Source: Mxb001 sp051007175
GTDB taxonomy: Bacteria > Actinomycetota > Actinomycetes > S36-B12
Assembly: GCA_051007175.1 (NCBI GenBank)
Contig: JBPCSL010000089.1
Coordinates: 1-11,447 of the forward strand
Length of the DNA: 11,447 nucleotides
Reading direction: 5' to 3'
How positions within the stretch are numbered: position 1 is the stretch's first letter; every line of letters starts with the position of its first letter. Of the stretch, positions 1-6,674 are shown piece by piece. The notes under the pieces are model-generated. The model was not told the origin of the DNA and did no database searches. It saw only the letters and a list, made by a program, of their open reading frames with translations. A program made the translations under genes and the position numbers.

Positions 1-819
1 GGGGAAGTCGCGCTCGAACTCCTCGATATTGCGGATGGTGGCGCCCCGGAAGGCGTAGATGGACTGGTCGGCATCGCCCACCACGCACAGCTCGGCCGGC
101 GGGATGCCATCGCTGCCGTCGCCGACGAGGCGGCGCACCAGCATGTACTGCGCATGGTTGGTGTCCTGGTACTCGTCGACGAGCACATGCCGGAAGCGCC
201 GGTGGTAGTGCTCGGCGACATCGGGAAAGAGCTCGAACAGGGCGACCGTGACGGCGATGAGGTCGTCGAAGTCGAAGGCATTGGCGCGGCGAAGGCGACG
301 CTGGTACTCCGCGTAGGCCTCGGCCAGGGCCTGATCGGCCGGTGTCTCCGCCCGCCGGGCGAAGGTCTCCTCGTCGACCAGCTCGTTCTTCAGCTGGGAG
401 ACGCGGGAGGAGAAGGCGCGCGGCGGATGCCGCTTGGGATCCAGCCCGAGGTCGCGCAGGACCATCGACATCAGCCGCTGCGAATCGGCGGCGTCGTAGA
501 TGGAGAAGGAGGTCGAGATGCCCAGCCGCCCGGCCTCACGACGCAGGATGCGCACGCACGCGGAGTGGAAGGTCATCACCCACATGGCCCGCGAGGCGGG
601 GCCCACGAGGGCGGCCACGCGCTCGGCCATCTCGCGAGCGGCCTTGTTGGTGAAGGTGATTGCGAGGATCTCGGTGGGCCGCACGCCCCCGTCGCTCATG
701 AGGTGGGCGATGCGCTGCGTCAGCACGCGCGTCTTGCCCGATCCGGCGCCCGCGACCACGAGGAGCGGCGTACCGCGATGGGTCACCGCCTCCAACTGGG
801 CGGGATTGAGCTCGGGCAC
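1..819 (-). CDS. pcrA: ATP-dependent DNA helicase, UvrD/PcrA family (N-terminal part; 3' end outside window)
   Basis: Superfamily 1A 3'-5' helicase that unwinds DNA with ATP in repair and replication restart. The frame is open for 273 codons to the window edge. Visible motifs in order: Q-motif region (LNPAQLEAV) just after the start, Walker A AGAGSGKT, motif Ia (ITFTNKAAREM), TFHS, Walker B-type DEYQDTN, and motif III VVGDADQSIYAFRGA. Only about the first third of a usual 700-800 residue protein is present, so the 2A/2B domains cannot be checked. The start is taken as GTG at 819 because family homology begins there. It has no Shine-Dalgarno sequence but has TACGAT six bases upstream, which suggests a leaderless mRNA. 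It lies 32 bp after the stop of the exported-protein gene on the same strand. PcrA is the usual name in actinobacteria; UvrD1 and UvrD2 paralogues cannot be fully excluded without the C-terminus. Confidence 0.93.
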   Translation of the reverse strand, partial: MPELNPAQLEAVTHRGTPLLVVAGAGSGKTRVLTQRIAHLMSDGGVRPTEILAITFTNKAAREMAERVAALVGPASRAMWVMTFHSACVRILRREAGRLGISTSFSIYDAADSQRLMSMVLRDLGLDPKRHPPRAFSSRVSQLKNELVDEETFARRAETPADQALAEAYAEYQRRLRRANAFDFDDLIAVTVALFELFPDVAEHYHRRFRHVLVDEYQDTNHAQYMLVRRLVGDGSDGIPPAELCVVGDADQSIYAFRGATIRNIEEFERDFP

Positions 820-825
820 CGGCCG

Positions 826-831
826 ATCGTA
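826..831 (-). promoter_or_regulatory. Putative -10 element for leaderless pcrA transcript (TACGAT)
   Basis: The minus strand reads TACGAT, six bases, then the GTG start at 819. This is the spacing expected if transcription begins at the start codon itself. There is no purine-rich Shine-Dalgarno sequence. No -35 box was recognised. If real, pcrA has its own promoter between the stop of the preceding gene and its own start. Confidence 0.45.
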
Positions 832-851
832 CGTCGTGGGACCGACGACGC

Positions 852-1502
852 TCAGGGCACGGCGACCTTGACGGTGCCGTTCATGTAGACGGCCAGCGTC
901 TGCTTCACGCCGGGCGCCACCTCGTAGTCGACGAACCAGCGCAGCTTGCCGAAGTCGGGAGGACGCGTGGTGGCCTGCATCAACTGCATGCCCGCCAGCG
1001 GGTTCTCCAGCGGGAAGCGATCAGCGTGCGCACGCCGGAACCTCTCGGCCATGCGCAGGGCCTGGGGAGCATCGATCGCGGGCTCCTCGAATCCCACCGT
1101 GCCCACCCAACTCCGCGGCTGGAAGGACGCGGAGCGGTTGCTCAGGCCGGTGAAGCGCAGTGCCACCGATGCGATCTCGTCGCCGCTGCCCTTGGTGGTG
1201 ACCGTGAGCCGGTACATCACGGCATTGCTCGTGAGCCCCGCGGCATCCGACGGCCTCACCTCCCCGACGGTCGGCGCCGCCAGGTCGACCTCCAGGCGGG
1301 AGATCGCGCTGACCTGGGCGCCCTTGCCGTAGGCGGACACCGCGTCCGCGGTGAAGTCCATGCGGGTGACGCGCCGGTCAGCCTTCGCGATGAGGGGGTT
1401 GACGGCGCCGGACCACCCGCAGGTGTCCGGGGCGGCCGCGACCGAGGGCGCCGAGATGCCCGCCAGCGCGACCACCAGGGCCGAGATGAGGACGATGCGC
1501 AT
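852..1502 (-). CDS. Exported protein of unknown function, 216 aa
   Basis: I do not recognise the family. Residues 1-24 form a classic Sec signal peptide: a short basic n-region (MR), a hydrophobic stretch VLISALVVALAG, and an Ala-rich end (SVAAA) with probable cleavage near residue 23-24. The mature protein starts PDTCGW and has a single Cys at position 28. That Cys is a few residues past the cleavage site and lacks a lipobox, so it is probably not a lipoprotein. The body alternates short hydrophobic and polar stretches, suggesting beta structure, and ends with YEVAPGVKQTLAVYMNGTVKVAVP, a strand-rich segment. The ATG start gives a well-formed signal peptide. It lies 20 bp downstream of the secreted peptidase-like gene and 32 bp before pcrA. 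Shared strand and secretion suggest an envelope role next to the peptidase-like protein, but this is inference only. Confidence 0.85.
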   Translation of the reverse strand: MRIVLISALVVALAGISAPSVAAAPDTCGWSGAVNPLIAKADRRVTRMDFTADAVSAYGKGAQVSAISRLEVDLAAPTVGEVRPSDAAGLTSNAVMYRLTVTTKGSGDEIASVALRFTGLSNRSASFQPRSWVGTVGFEEPAIDAPQALRMAERFRRAHADRFPLENPLAGMQLMQATTRPPDFGKLRWFVDYEVAPGVKQTLAVYMNGTVKVAVP

Positions 1503-1508
1503 GAATCG

Positions 1509-1514
1509 ACGGTA
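1509..1514 (-). promoter_or_regulatory. Putative -10 element for leaderless transcript of the exported protein (TACCGT)
   Basis: The minus strand reads TACCGT, then six bases, then ATG at 1502. No Shine-Dalgarno sequence precedes the start. The element lies inside a small inverted repeat (CGACG-GTA-CGTCG, 1507-1519) in the 20-bp gap after the upstream gene. The geometry equals that at pcrA and guaA. Confidence 0.45.
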
Positions 1515-1522
1515 CGTCGGGA

Positions 1523-3505
1523 CTAGCGCAGATAGGCGACGACGCGCGCGTCGACGGTCAGGTTGCCGACCACCGTGCGCTGGAGCGTGCCATCGACGTT
1601 GAGTGGCACGACGACGAGTCCCGAGACCGTGGATTGCCGCGGCACGACCATCGAGGGCGTCGTGGGCTCGGCGAGGGACCAGAAGACGACCGAGCCGCCC
1701 TTCTTCGCCGCGCTGACGCGCACCTGCAGGATCGCAGCCGTGGCGCCGTCGACGGTTGACGTGGCGCGCGGGGCAAGTCGCTCGCGCTCCGCGGTCATCG
1801 AGGTCGCTGCCGGCTTGGCAGGAGGTCCGTCGACGACCCGGGCCAGCGTCGTGCGCTTCTCGCGCACGGTCGCCGGCTTGACCGGCACGAGAAGAGCGCC
1901 AAGGTCCGGTGAGCGGACGGCGGACGCCTGCAGGCCCAGGATGACGTCGACCGGTCCGGTACCGATGTTGACCACCGCGACATGCCCGTCGGCATCGAGG
2001 GCCGCCAGGAACGTGGTCGTGACGGTGTCGTTGCGCCGGTAGGAGAGCACGGGTGTCGCGGCGGTCCGCTTGTCGCCCGTGCGCCTGATGACCAGCTGCC
2101 CCGAGCTGGCGGCCCCCGTCGCGGTCACCGAGAGCAGGGCGCCCGGTGGCGGACCGCCCGATGTCGATGCGGCGCTCACGTCGATCACGCGCTTCTCGCC
2201 GGGCTGGAGCGGCTGCTTGAGCGCGGTGGAGTCGTAGGCGATCGCGTCACTCTGCGGAAGGATGCGTCCTCCCGCGCTGGCCGACGGCGCGTCCGGCGGG
2301 ACGAAGTACCCGATGACGTCGACCGACACCTGGGTGGCGCCCGAGTCCGTGGTGAGGGCGATGCTGCCATCGCTGGCCACGGGCAGGATCGTGACGCTCT
2401 CGCGACGCCCGTTGACGACCACGGAGTCCAGCGCGCCACCCGTCGAGGTGCGCAAGGTCGCCGGTGAGTTCGATCCCTGGGTGGTGACGCGAAGTGCGAC
2501 CGCCCGGGCGTCGGCGCTCGGGGAGCCCTTGCGCTTCGACAGGTCGACGACCACGGGCGAGCCGGGCCCGCCGCTGGACTGGGCCGCGAGCCGGCACGGT
2601 GACCCGTTGAGTCCCTGGCCGGTGCGGGTGTCCAGGACCCGCTCTGGCGCCACCGGCACGAAACTCAGGCCGGCGCCCGGGTCCGCCGGGGTGCTCGACG
2701 GCGTGCGCGAGGCCGAGCAGAAGGGCGCGGGGGTCGGCGTACCGCCCCAGAAGCTGGTCTGGCCCGCCGCGCCATCCCAGGACAGCGACAGATGGATGTG
2801 GTCCCGGTGGCAATAGGTGTCGTAGTCGGAGCCGGGAGTGCTGTAGCAGCCCTTCAGCTCGGTCCACTGCCGCGTGTAAGACTCCCAGATCTCGTTGTTC
2901 CACCCGATGTACATGATGCCGAGGCGGCGAGCCATCGCGAACTCATTGCCATTGGCGTCGGTGGCGAGCAGCCAGTCGAGGAATGACTGCGCTTGGGCGT
3001 TCTGCTCGGGGATCGCGTGGTTGATCATCCAGTCGATGGCCCGGCCTTCTTTGTGCTCGCTGCGACCGCCCTCATTGCAGTCGCGCGGGATCCAGATGTC
3101 GGAGGATTCGACGTACGTCGCGCGGATGAGCGCGGCGATCTTCTCCGCGCCCGGCTTGGGCTCGGGGCTGCAGATGTACTGCCCCTGGTAGCTCGCGAGC
3201 GGATCGACCTCGGCCGGGAGGTTGGCGGGGATGGTGGGCGGCGGGACGGGCGGGAGCGGGGTGTCCTTCTTCGGGTCGTCCTTCTTCGCGCCGTCCTTCT
3301 TGCCACCCGCGGGAGCCGAGTCGTCCTGGGAGGTGCCAGAGGCCGGGGCGATGCCATCCCCGCCCGGCTGGCCGTGGCCGTGATCGTCGGAGACCGGGCT
3401 GTGGTCGGCCTCGCCGATGGGAGCGGCGCTCGCGGGCGCCGCCACCAGGAGCCCCGCCACGAGGGCGGCCGCTGCGGCTGCCGAGGCGATCAGTCGCCGG
3501 CGCAC
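1523..3505 (-). CDS. Secreted protein with M15/VanY-like metallopeptidase domain and C-terminal DTR-type repeat domains
   Basis: Residues 1-27 (from the GTG at 3505) are a strong signal peptide: RRR, a long Ala/Leu/Val core, then ASA|AP. Next comes a low-complexity linker rich in Gly, Lys, Asp and Pro, with a KKD-repeat tract near 67-81 and a Pro-rich tract to about 93. Residues about 100-255 carry SEHKEGRAID (His151, Asp158) and HRDHIHLS (His236, His238). This is the His...Asp...HxH zinc pattern of M15/VanY-like carboxypeptidases and the actinobacterial proteins sharing this C-terminal-like domain, which act on peptidoglycan. The rest (about 282-660) begins FVPVAPERVLDTR and contains VDVIGYFVP, a signature of a repeated actinobacterial surface domain, followed by two weaker copies. 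The start is uncertain: the same frame continues to a GTG at 3628 (701 aa), preceded by GAGGGGA. I prefer 3505 because the signal peptide then has a normal n-region, AGGGG precedes it, and the extra 41 codons have 14 A/T-ending codons versus 5 in the next 41. Activity is inferred, not shown. Confidence 0.85.
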   Translation of the reverse strand: MRRRLIASAAAAAALVAGLLVAAPASAAPIGEADHSPVSDDHGHGQPGGDGIAPASGTSQDDSAPAGGKKDGAKKDDPKKDTPLPPVPPPTIPANLPAEVDPLASYQGQYICSPEPKPGAEKIAALIRATYVESSDIWIPRDCNEGGRSEHKEGRAIDWMINHAIPEQNAQAQSFLDWLLATDANGNEFAMARRLGIMYIGWNNEIWESYTRQWTELKGCYSTPGSDYDTYCHRDHIHLSLSWDGAAGQTSFWGGTPTPAPFCSASRTPSSTPADPGAGLSFVPVAPERVLDTRTGQGLNGSPCRLAAQSSGGPGSPVVVDLSKRKGSPSADARAVALRVTTQGSNSPATLRTSTGGALDSVVVNGRRESVTILPVASDGSIALTTDSGATQVSVDVIGYFVPPDAPSASAGGRILPQSDAIAYDSTALKQPLQPGEKRVIDVSAASTSGGPPPGALLSVTATGAASSGQLVIRRTGDKRTAATPVLSYRRNDTVTTTFLAALDADGHVAVVNIGTGPVDVILGLQASAVRSPDLGALLVPVKPATVREKRTTLARVVDGPPAKPAATSMTAERERLAPRATSTVDGATAAILQVRVSAAKKGGSVVFWSLAEPTTPSMVVPRQSTVSGLVVVPLNVDGTLQRTVVGNLTVDARVVAYLR

Positions 3506-3599
3506 GGGACCCCTAGGATGGGGCGCGAGGAGGCCGGGGCTGAGACGCACGCCCCCCAAGGTAGCCCCTGGCGCCTCACCAGCCCCTCCTGACTCGGGC

Positions 3600-3614
3600 G
3601 TTTCCCCAGGAAAC
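3600..3614. promoter_or_regulatory. 15-bp palindrome in divergent intergenic region
   Basis: GTTTCC-CCA-GGAAAC is a perfect 6-bp dyad with a 3-bp centre. It lies 44 bp upstream of the deacetylase start and about 95 bp upstream of the preferred start of the secreted protein. It could be an operator serving one or both genes. No matching second copy was found. Confidence 0.25.
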
Positions 3615-3657
3615 TCCCCTGTGCTCACGCTATTCCCCTCACGGACCCGGAGGCCCT

Positions 3658-4386
3658 GTGCTCGACACCGTTGCCGCTCCCACAGTGGAGCGTGCCCTCG
3701 TGGTCACCGCCCATCCCGACGACGTCGACTTCGGGGCGGCCGGCACCATCGCCTCCTGGGTCGACCAGGGGACCGAGGTGACCTACTGCATCATCACCGA
3801 CGGCGACGCGGGCGGCTTCGACCCGGCAGTCCCGCGGTCGGAGATTCCCCGGATCCGGCGGGCCGAGCAGGTCGCGGCCGCTGCGTGCCTCGGCGTTACC
3901 GATGTTCGCTTCCTGGGGTATCGGGACGGAGAACTCGAGGTGTCGCACCAGTTGCGGCGAGACATCAGTCGGGTGATCCGGCAGGTGCGTCCGCAGCGCA
4001 TCCTCATCCAGTCCCCCGAGCGCAACTGGGCTCGCCTTCCCGCGTCCCATCCCGATCACATGGCAGCGGGAGAGGGGGCGATCTTCGCGGTCTACCCGGA
4101 TGCGCGCAATCCCTTCGCCCATCCCTCCCTGCTCAACGACGAGGGGCTGGAGGCCTGGACCGTCCACGACGTGTGGGTCATGGCGTCCCCTGATCCCACC
4201 CATGCGGTGGACATCACCGATCAGTTCGCGAAGAAGATCGCTGCCCTTCGCGCGCACGAGAGCCAGACCGGGCACATGGACGACCTCGAGGAGCGCATCA
4301 CCCAGTGGGCGACGATGGGCGCTCAGCAGGCAGGGCTGCCCGAGGGCCGGCTGGCCGAGTCGTTCAAGGTCGTCGCCGTCCCCTGA
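3658..4386 (+). CDS. PIG-L/LmbE-family zinc-dependent deacetylase, 242 aa
   Basis: Enzymes of this family remove N-acetyl groups from sugar conjugates; members include MshB and Mca of mycothiol metabolism and BshB of bacillithiol synthesis. The N-terminal motif AHPDD supplies two zinc ligands (His19, Asp22). The later HPDH (131-134) supplies the third ligand, His134, with His131 matching a catalytic His in MshB. The TDGDAGG segment (47-53) is the typical strand-loop following the first helix. The length is close to short members of the family, whereas MshB and Mca are nearer 290-300 residues, so I do not assign either name. The GTG start follows GGAGG (3649-3653) with a four-base spacer. The gene is single, divergent from the secreted peptidase-like gene and convergent with a membrane protein gene four bases away. 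The substrate is unknown. Confidence 0.9.
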   Translation: MLDTVAAPTVERALVVTAHPDDVDFGAAGTIASWVDQGTEVTYCIITDGDAGGFDPAVPRSEIPRIRRAEQVAAAACLGVTDVRFLGYRDGELEVSHQLRRDISRVIRQVRPQRILIQSPERNWARLPASHPDHMAAGEGAIFAVYPDARNPFAHPSLLNDEGLEAWTVHDVWVMASPDPTHAVDITDQFAKKIAALRAHESQTGHMDDLEERITQWATMGAQQAGLPEGRLAESFKVVAVP

Positions 4387-4390
4387 TCCG

Positions 4391-4744
4391 CTAGTTCCAG
4401 AAGACCGCGATCACGACGTTCGTCAGCGTCAGTACGCCGATCACGCCCCACAGTCCGACCTGCGGCGGCGTGCGCCGGCGCCCGATGAAGGCCAGCACCG
4501 TGATGATGACCACGATGGCGAGCTTGGCCGTGATCTTCGGCATGTTGGCCGTCTCGTCGGGCAGAAGGCCCGCCTCGAGGATGCCCACCATGAGCACACC
4601 CGTCACCAACTGAGTGAGGGCGCCGTGCAGCATGGCCGCATTGACGCCCTTGTCGGGTGAGGACATCTGCACGATGAACCCGCCGAGGAGGGCGGCCAGG
4701 CCGACGAAGTGCAGGACGAGGAGCAGGTTGTAGACGAATTCCAC
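4391..4744 (-). CDS. Small integral membrane protein with four predicted helices, 117 aa
   Basis: Unrecognised family. Hydrophobic segments at about 4-26, 36-58, 70-88 and 96-115 suggest four transmembrane helices, with a basic loop GRRR at 88-91 between helices 3 and 4. His12 in helix 1 is followed by a small-residue run ending in GG (21-22), and His40 lies near the start of helix 2. Intramembrane His residues with Gly-rich packing occur in haem- or metal-binding membrane proteins, but that role is speculative here. The GTG start at 4744 has no Shine-Dalgarno sequence and has TAGCCT six bases upstream. The stop lies four bases from the stop of the convergent deacetylase gene, so the two transcripts must overlap unless they terminate inside each other's coding region. 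Three tandem 23-bp repeats lie 44-112 bp upstream of the start. Confidence 0.82.
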   Translation of the reverse strand: MEFVYNLLLVLHFVGLAALLGGFIVQMSSPDKGVNAAMLHGALTQLVTGVLMVGILEAGLLPDETANMPKITAKLAIVVIITVLAFIGRRRTPPQVGLWGVIGVLTLTNVVIAVFWN

Positions 4745-4750
4745 GCACTC

Positions 4751-4756
4751 AGGCTA
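4751..4756 (-). promoter_or_regulatory. Putative -10 element for leaderless membrane-protein transcript (TAGCCT)
   Basis: The minus strand reads TAGCCT, then GAGTGC, then GTG at 4744. The six-base gap predicts a transcript starting at the start codon. No clear -35 box is seen. The tandem repeat array starts about 30 bp upstream, a suitable position for regulator binding. Confidence 0.5.
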
Positions 4757-4787
4757 GCGAGCGCAGGTGGGGAAGCAGCACCGCCTC

Positions 4788-4856
4788 GCCGACGAGTCAT
4801 CACCCCCGCTGCCGACGAGTCATCACTCCCGCTGCCGACGAGTCATCACTCCCGTT
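4788..4856. repeat. Three tandem 23-bp direct repeats
   Basis: Units occupy 4788-4810, 4811-4833 and 4834-4856, each starting GCCGACGAGTCATCAC. Unit 1 differs from unit 2 at one base (C for T at unit position 17), and unit 3 differs at its next-to-last base (T for C). Units 2 and 3 contain the dyad GAGT-CATC-ACTC, which unit 1 has lost. The spacing of 23 bp is a little over two helical turns. No spacers are present, so this is not a CRISPR array. The position upstream of the membrane protein promoter fits an operator array, but simple tandem duplication is equally possible. Confidence 0.9.
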
Positions 4857-5044
4857 CGATCGACACGGTGATGTGACGTGGGGCCTGGGCTCGCACCCGT
4901 GGCCGACAGGATGGCACCACGGCGCAGCGAACATACCTACCCTTCCCGACTCCCCTCCCGCTTTCACCCTCCAACCGGCGACCACTTGGAGGCGAAACGC
5001 CGCAGGTGAGCGACCCATTCGAGGGTGAAAGGCGCTCAATGAAA
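4857..5044. other. Gene-free stretch between membrane protein and guaA, with an 11-bp inverted repeat
   Basis: No credible gene is seen on either strand of 4745-5089. CTTTCACCCTC (4961-4971) is repeated as a perfect inverted copy at 5021-5031, enclosing 49 bases that contain a small GGCG-AAA-CGCC hairpin (4991-5001). The whole unit is 71 bp. It has no T-run on either side, so it is not a standard terminator, and no target duplication was seen. It could be a structured RNA, a palindromic intergenic element or a regulator site. Confidence 0.45.
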
Positions 5045-5089
5045 GGTCGGGCAGGATCGAGAGTGGGATGGAGGGCGGCTCTGCCGACC
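5045..5089 (-). terminator. Probable guaA terminator hairpin
   Basis: Directly after the guaA stop, the transcript can fold GGTCGGCAG (5089-5081) against CTGCCCGACC (5054-5045), a nine-pair stem with one bulged base and a loop of about 26 bases. TTTCATT follows at once (5044-5038). The U-run is short and the loop long, so termination may be weak or need other factors. Confidence 0.4.
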
Positions 5090-6661
5090 TCATTCCCACT
5101 CGATGGTCCCCGGGGGCTTGCTCGTCACGTCCAGCACGACGCGATTGACGTCGCGCACCTCATTGGTGATGCGGGTGGAGATCCGCGCGATGAGGTCGTA
5201 GGGCAGGCGCGACCAGTCCGCCGTCATCGCGTCCTCACTCGACACGGGCCTCAGCACAATGGGATGTCCGTAGGTGCGGCCATCGCCTTGCACGCCCACG
5301 CTGCGGACGTCGGCGAGCAGCACGACGGGGAACTGCCACACATCCCGGTCGAGGCCGGCCGCCGTGAGCTCCTCGCGCGCGATGGCATCGGCTGCCCGCA
5401 GGATGCGCAGCCGGTCGGCGTCGACCGCGCCGACGATGCGGATGGCCAGGCCCGGACCTGGGAAGGGATGGCGCCACACGATCTCGGGCGGCAGGCCCAG
5501 CTCGAGCCCGACCTGGCGCACCTCGTCCTTGAACAGCGTGCGCAGGGGCTCCACCAGGGTGAAGGCCAGGTCGTCGGGAAGGCCGCCGACGTTGTGATGG
5601 CTCTTGATGTTGGCCGTCCCCGTGCCCCCGCCGGACTCCACGACGTCCGGATAGAGCGTGCCCTGCACGAGGAAGTCGATCGTGCGGCCGTGCTCCCCCG
5701 CCTCCGCGACGATCGCGCGCGCCGCGTCCTCGAAGACGCGGATGAACTCCCGGCCGATGATCTTGCGCTTGGTCTCGGGATCCGACACGTCGGCCAGGGC
5801 GGTGAGGAAGCGCTCCTGGGCATCGACGACGACCAGCCGGACTCCGGTGGCCGCGACGAAGTCCCGCTCCACCTGCTCGGCCTCACCGGCACGCAGGAGA
5901 CCATGGTCGACGAAGACGCAGGTGAGCTGGTCTCCCACCGCGCGCTGCACCAGGGCGGCGGCGACCGCGGAGTCCACGCCGCCGGACAGGCCGCAGATCA
6001 CCAGCCCGTCGCCCACCTGGTCCCGAATGCGCGCGACCTGCTCCTCAATGACGCCCGATGTCGTCCAGGCGGGCTCGCACCCGGCGATGTCATGGAGGAA
6101 TCGCTCGAGGACCCGCTGACCCTGGGCAGTGTGGGCGACCTCGGGGTGGAACTGCACCCCCGCAAGCCTCCGGGACACATCCTCGAAGGCCGCCACGGTC
6201 GCCCCCGCGCTCGAGGCCGTCACCTGGAATCCCGGTGGGGCTTCGGTGACGGAGTCGCCGTGCGACATCCACACGGACTGCTCCCGGGGCAGCCCCGCGA
6301 AGAGCTGACTGTCGGCCGCGGCCACGGTGAGCGGCGTACCGCCGAACTCGCTCAAGCCGGTGCGCTCGACGGTGCCGCCCAGGGCCTGCGCCATGGCCTG
6401 GAATCCGTAACAGATGCCGAACACCGGGATGCCGGCGTCGAAGAGGGCGGGGTCCACGGAGGGGGCTCCCTCGGCGTAGACGCTGGAGGGCCCGCCGGAC
6501 AGCACGATGGCCACCGGGTCGCGCGCGACCATCTCCGCCACGGTCGCCGTGTGGGGCACGATCTCGGAGTAGACGTGGGCCTCGCGGACGCGACGGGCGA
6601 TGAGCTGCGCGTACTGCGCGCCGAAGTCCACGACGAGGACGGGGCGGGGTGCCGCGGGCAT
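5090..6661 (-). CDS. guaA: GMP synthase (glutamine-hydrolysing), 523 aa
   Basis: Cytoplasmic enzyme that converts XMP to GMP using ATP and glutamine, the last step of de novo guanine nucleotide synthesis. Residues 8-190 are a class I glutamine amidotransferase domain with LVVDFGAQY at the start, nucleophile Cys84 in GICYGFQ, and His172/Glu174 in VQFHPEV. The ATP pyrophosphatase domain has the P-loop SGGVDS (226-231). The C-terminal dimerisation domain ends in the characteristic KPPGTIEWE. The length and all key residues are normal, so the enzyme should be active. The ATG start has no Shine-Dalgarno sequence but has TACTCT six bases upstream. The gap to the preceding membrane protein gene is only 13 bp, so the promoter would lie in that gap. 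A hairpin follows the stop directly. Confidence 0.98.
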   Translation of the reverse strand: MPAAPRPVLVVDFGAQYAQLIARRVREAHVYSEIVPHTATVAEMVARDPVAIVLSGGPSSVYAEGAPSVDPALFDAGIPVFGICYGFQAMAQALGGTVERTGLSEFGGTPLTVAAADSQLFAGLPREQSVWMSHGDSVTEAPPGFQVTASSAGATVAAFEDVSRRLAGVQFHPEVAHTAQGQRVLERFLHDIAGCEPAWTTSGVIEEQVARIRDQVGDGLVICGLSGGVDSAVAAALVQRAVGDQLTCVFVDHGLLRAGEAEQVERDFVAATGVRLVVVDAQERFLTALADVSDPETKRKIIGREFIRVFEDAARAIVAEAGEHGRTIDFLVQGTLYPDVVESGGGTGTANIKSHHNVGGLPDDLAFTLVEPLRTLFKDEVRQVGLELGLPPEIVWRHPFPGPGLAIRIVGAVDADRLRILRAADAIAREELTAAGLDRDVWQFPVVLLADVRSVGVQGDGRTYGHPIVLRPVSSEDAMTADWSRLPYDLIARISTRITNEVRDVNRVVLDVTSKPPGTIEWE

Positions 6662-6667
6662 ATCGGG

Positions 6668-6673
6668 AGAGTA
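6668..6673 (-). promoter_or_regulatory. Putative -10 element for leaderless guaA transcript (TACTCT)
   Basis: The minus strand reads TACTCT, then CCCGAT, then ATG at 6661. The element fits entirely in the 13-bp gap after the stop codon of the preceding gene. No Shine-Dalgarno sequence is present, and no -35 box was recognised. No guanine riboswitch is visible, and a leaderless message would leave no room for one. Confidence 0.5.
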
Positions 6674-6674
6674 G

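Noticed and set aside
154..888. Plus-strand open frame of 244 codons opposite pcrA
   Set aside because: The minus strand encodes unmistakable UvrD/PcrA motifs in an unbroken frame through this region.
2247..2903. Minus-strand open frame of 218 codons inside the secreted peptidase-like gene
   Set aside because: It is an alternative frame of the same strand; the main frame has a signal peptide and recognisable domains.
3658..4386. Naming the deacetylase mshB or mca
   Set aside because: The zinc motifs fit the whole family, the protein is shorter than either enzyme, and there is no mycothiol context nearby.
4788..4856. Tandem repeats as a CRISPR array
   Set aside because: Units are directly adjacent with no spacers, and no cas genes are present.
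4961..5031. tRNA-like element
   Set aside because: A length near 72 bases and an ATTCGA loop near the end recall a T-arm, but there is no proper acceptor, D-arm or anticodon arrangement.
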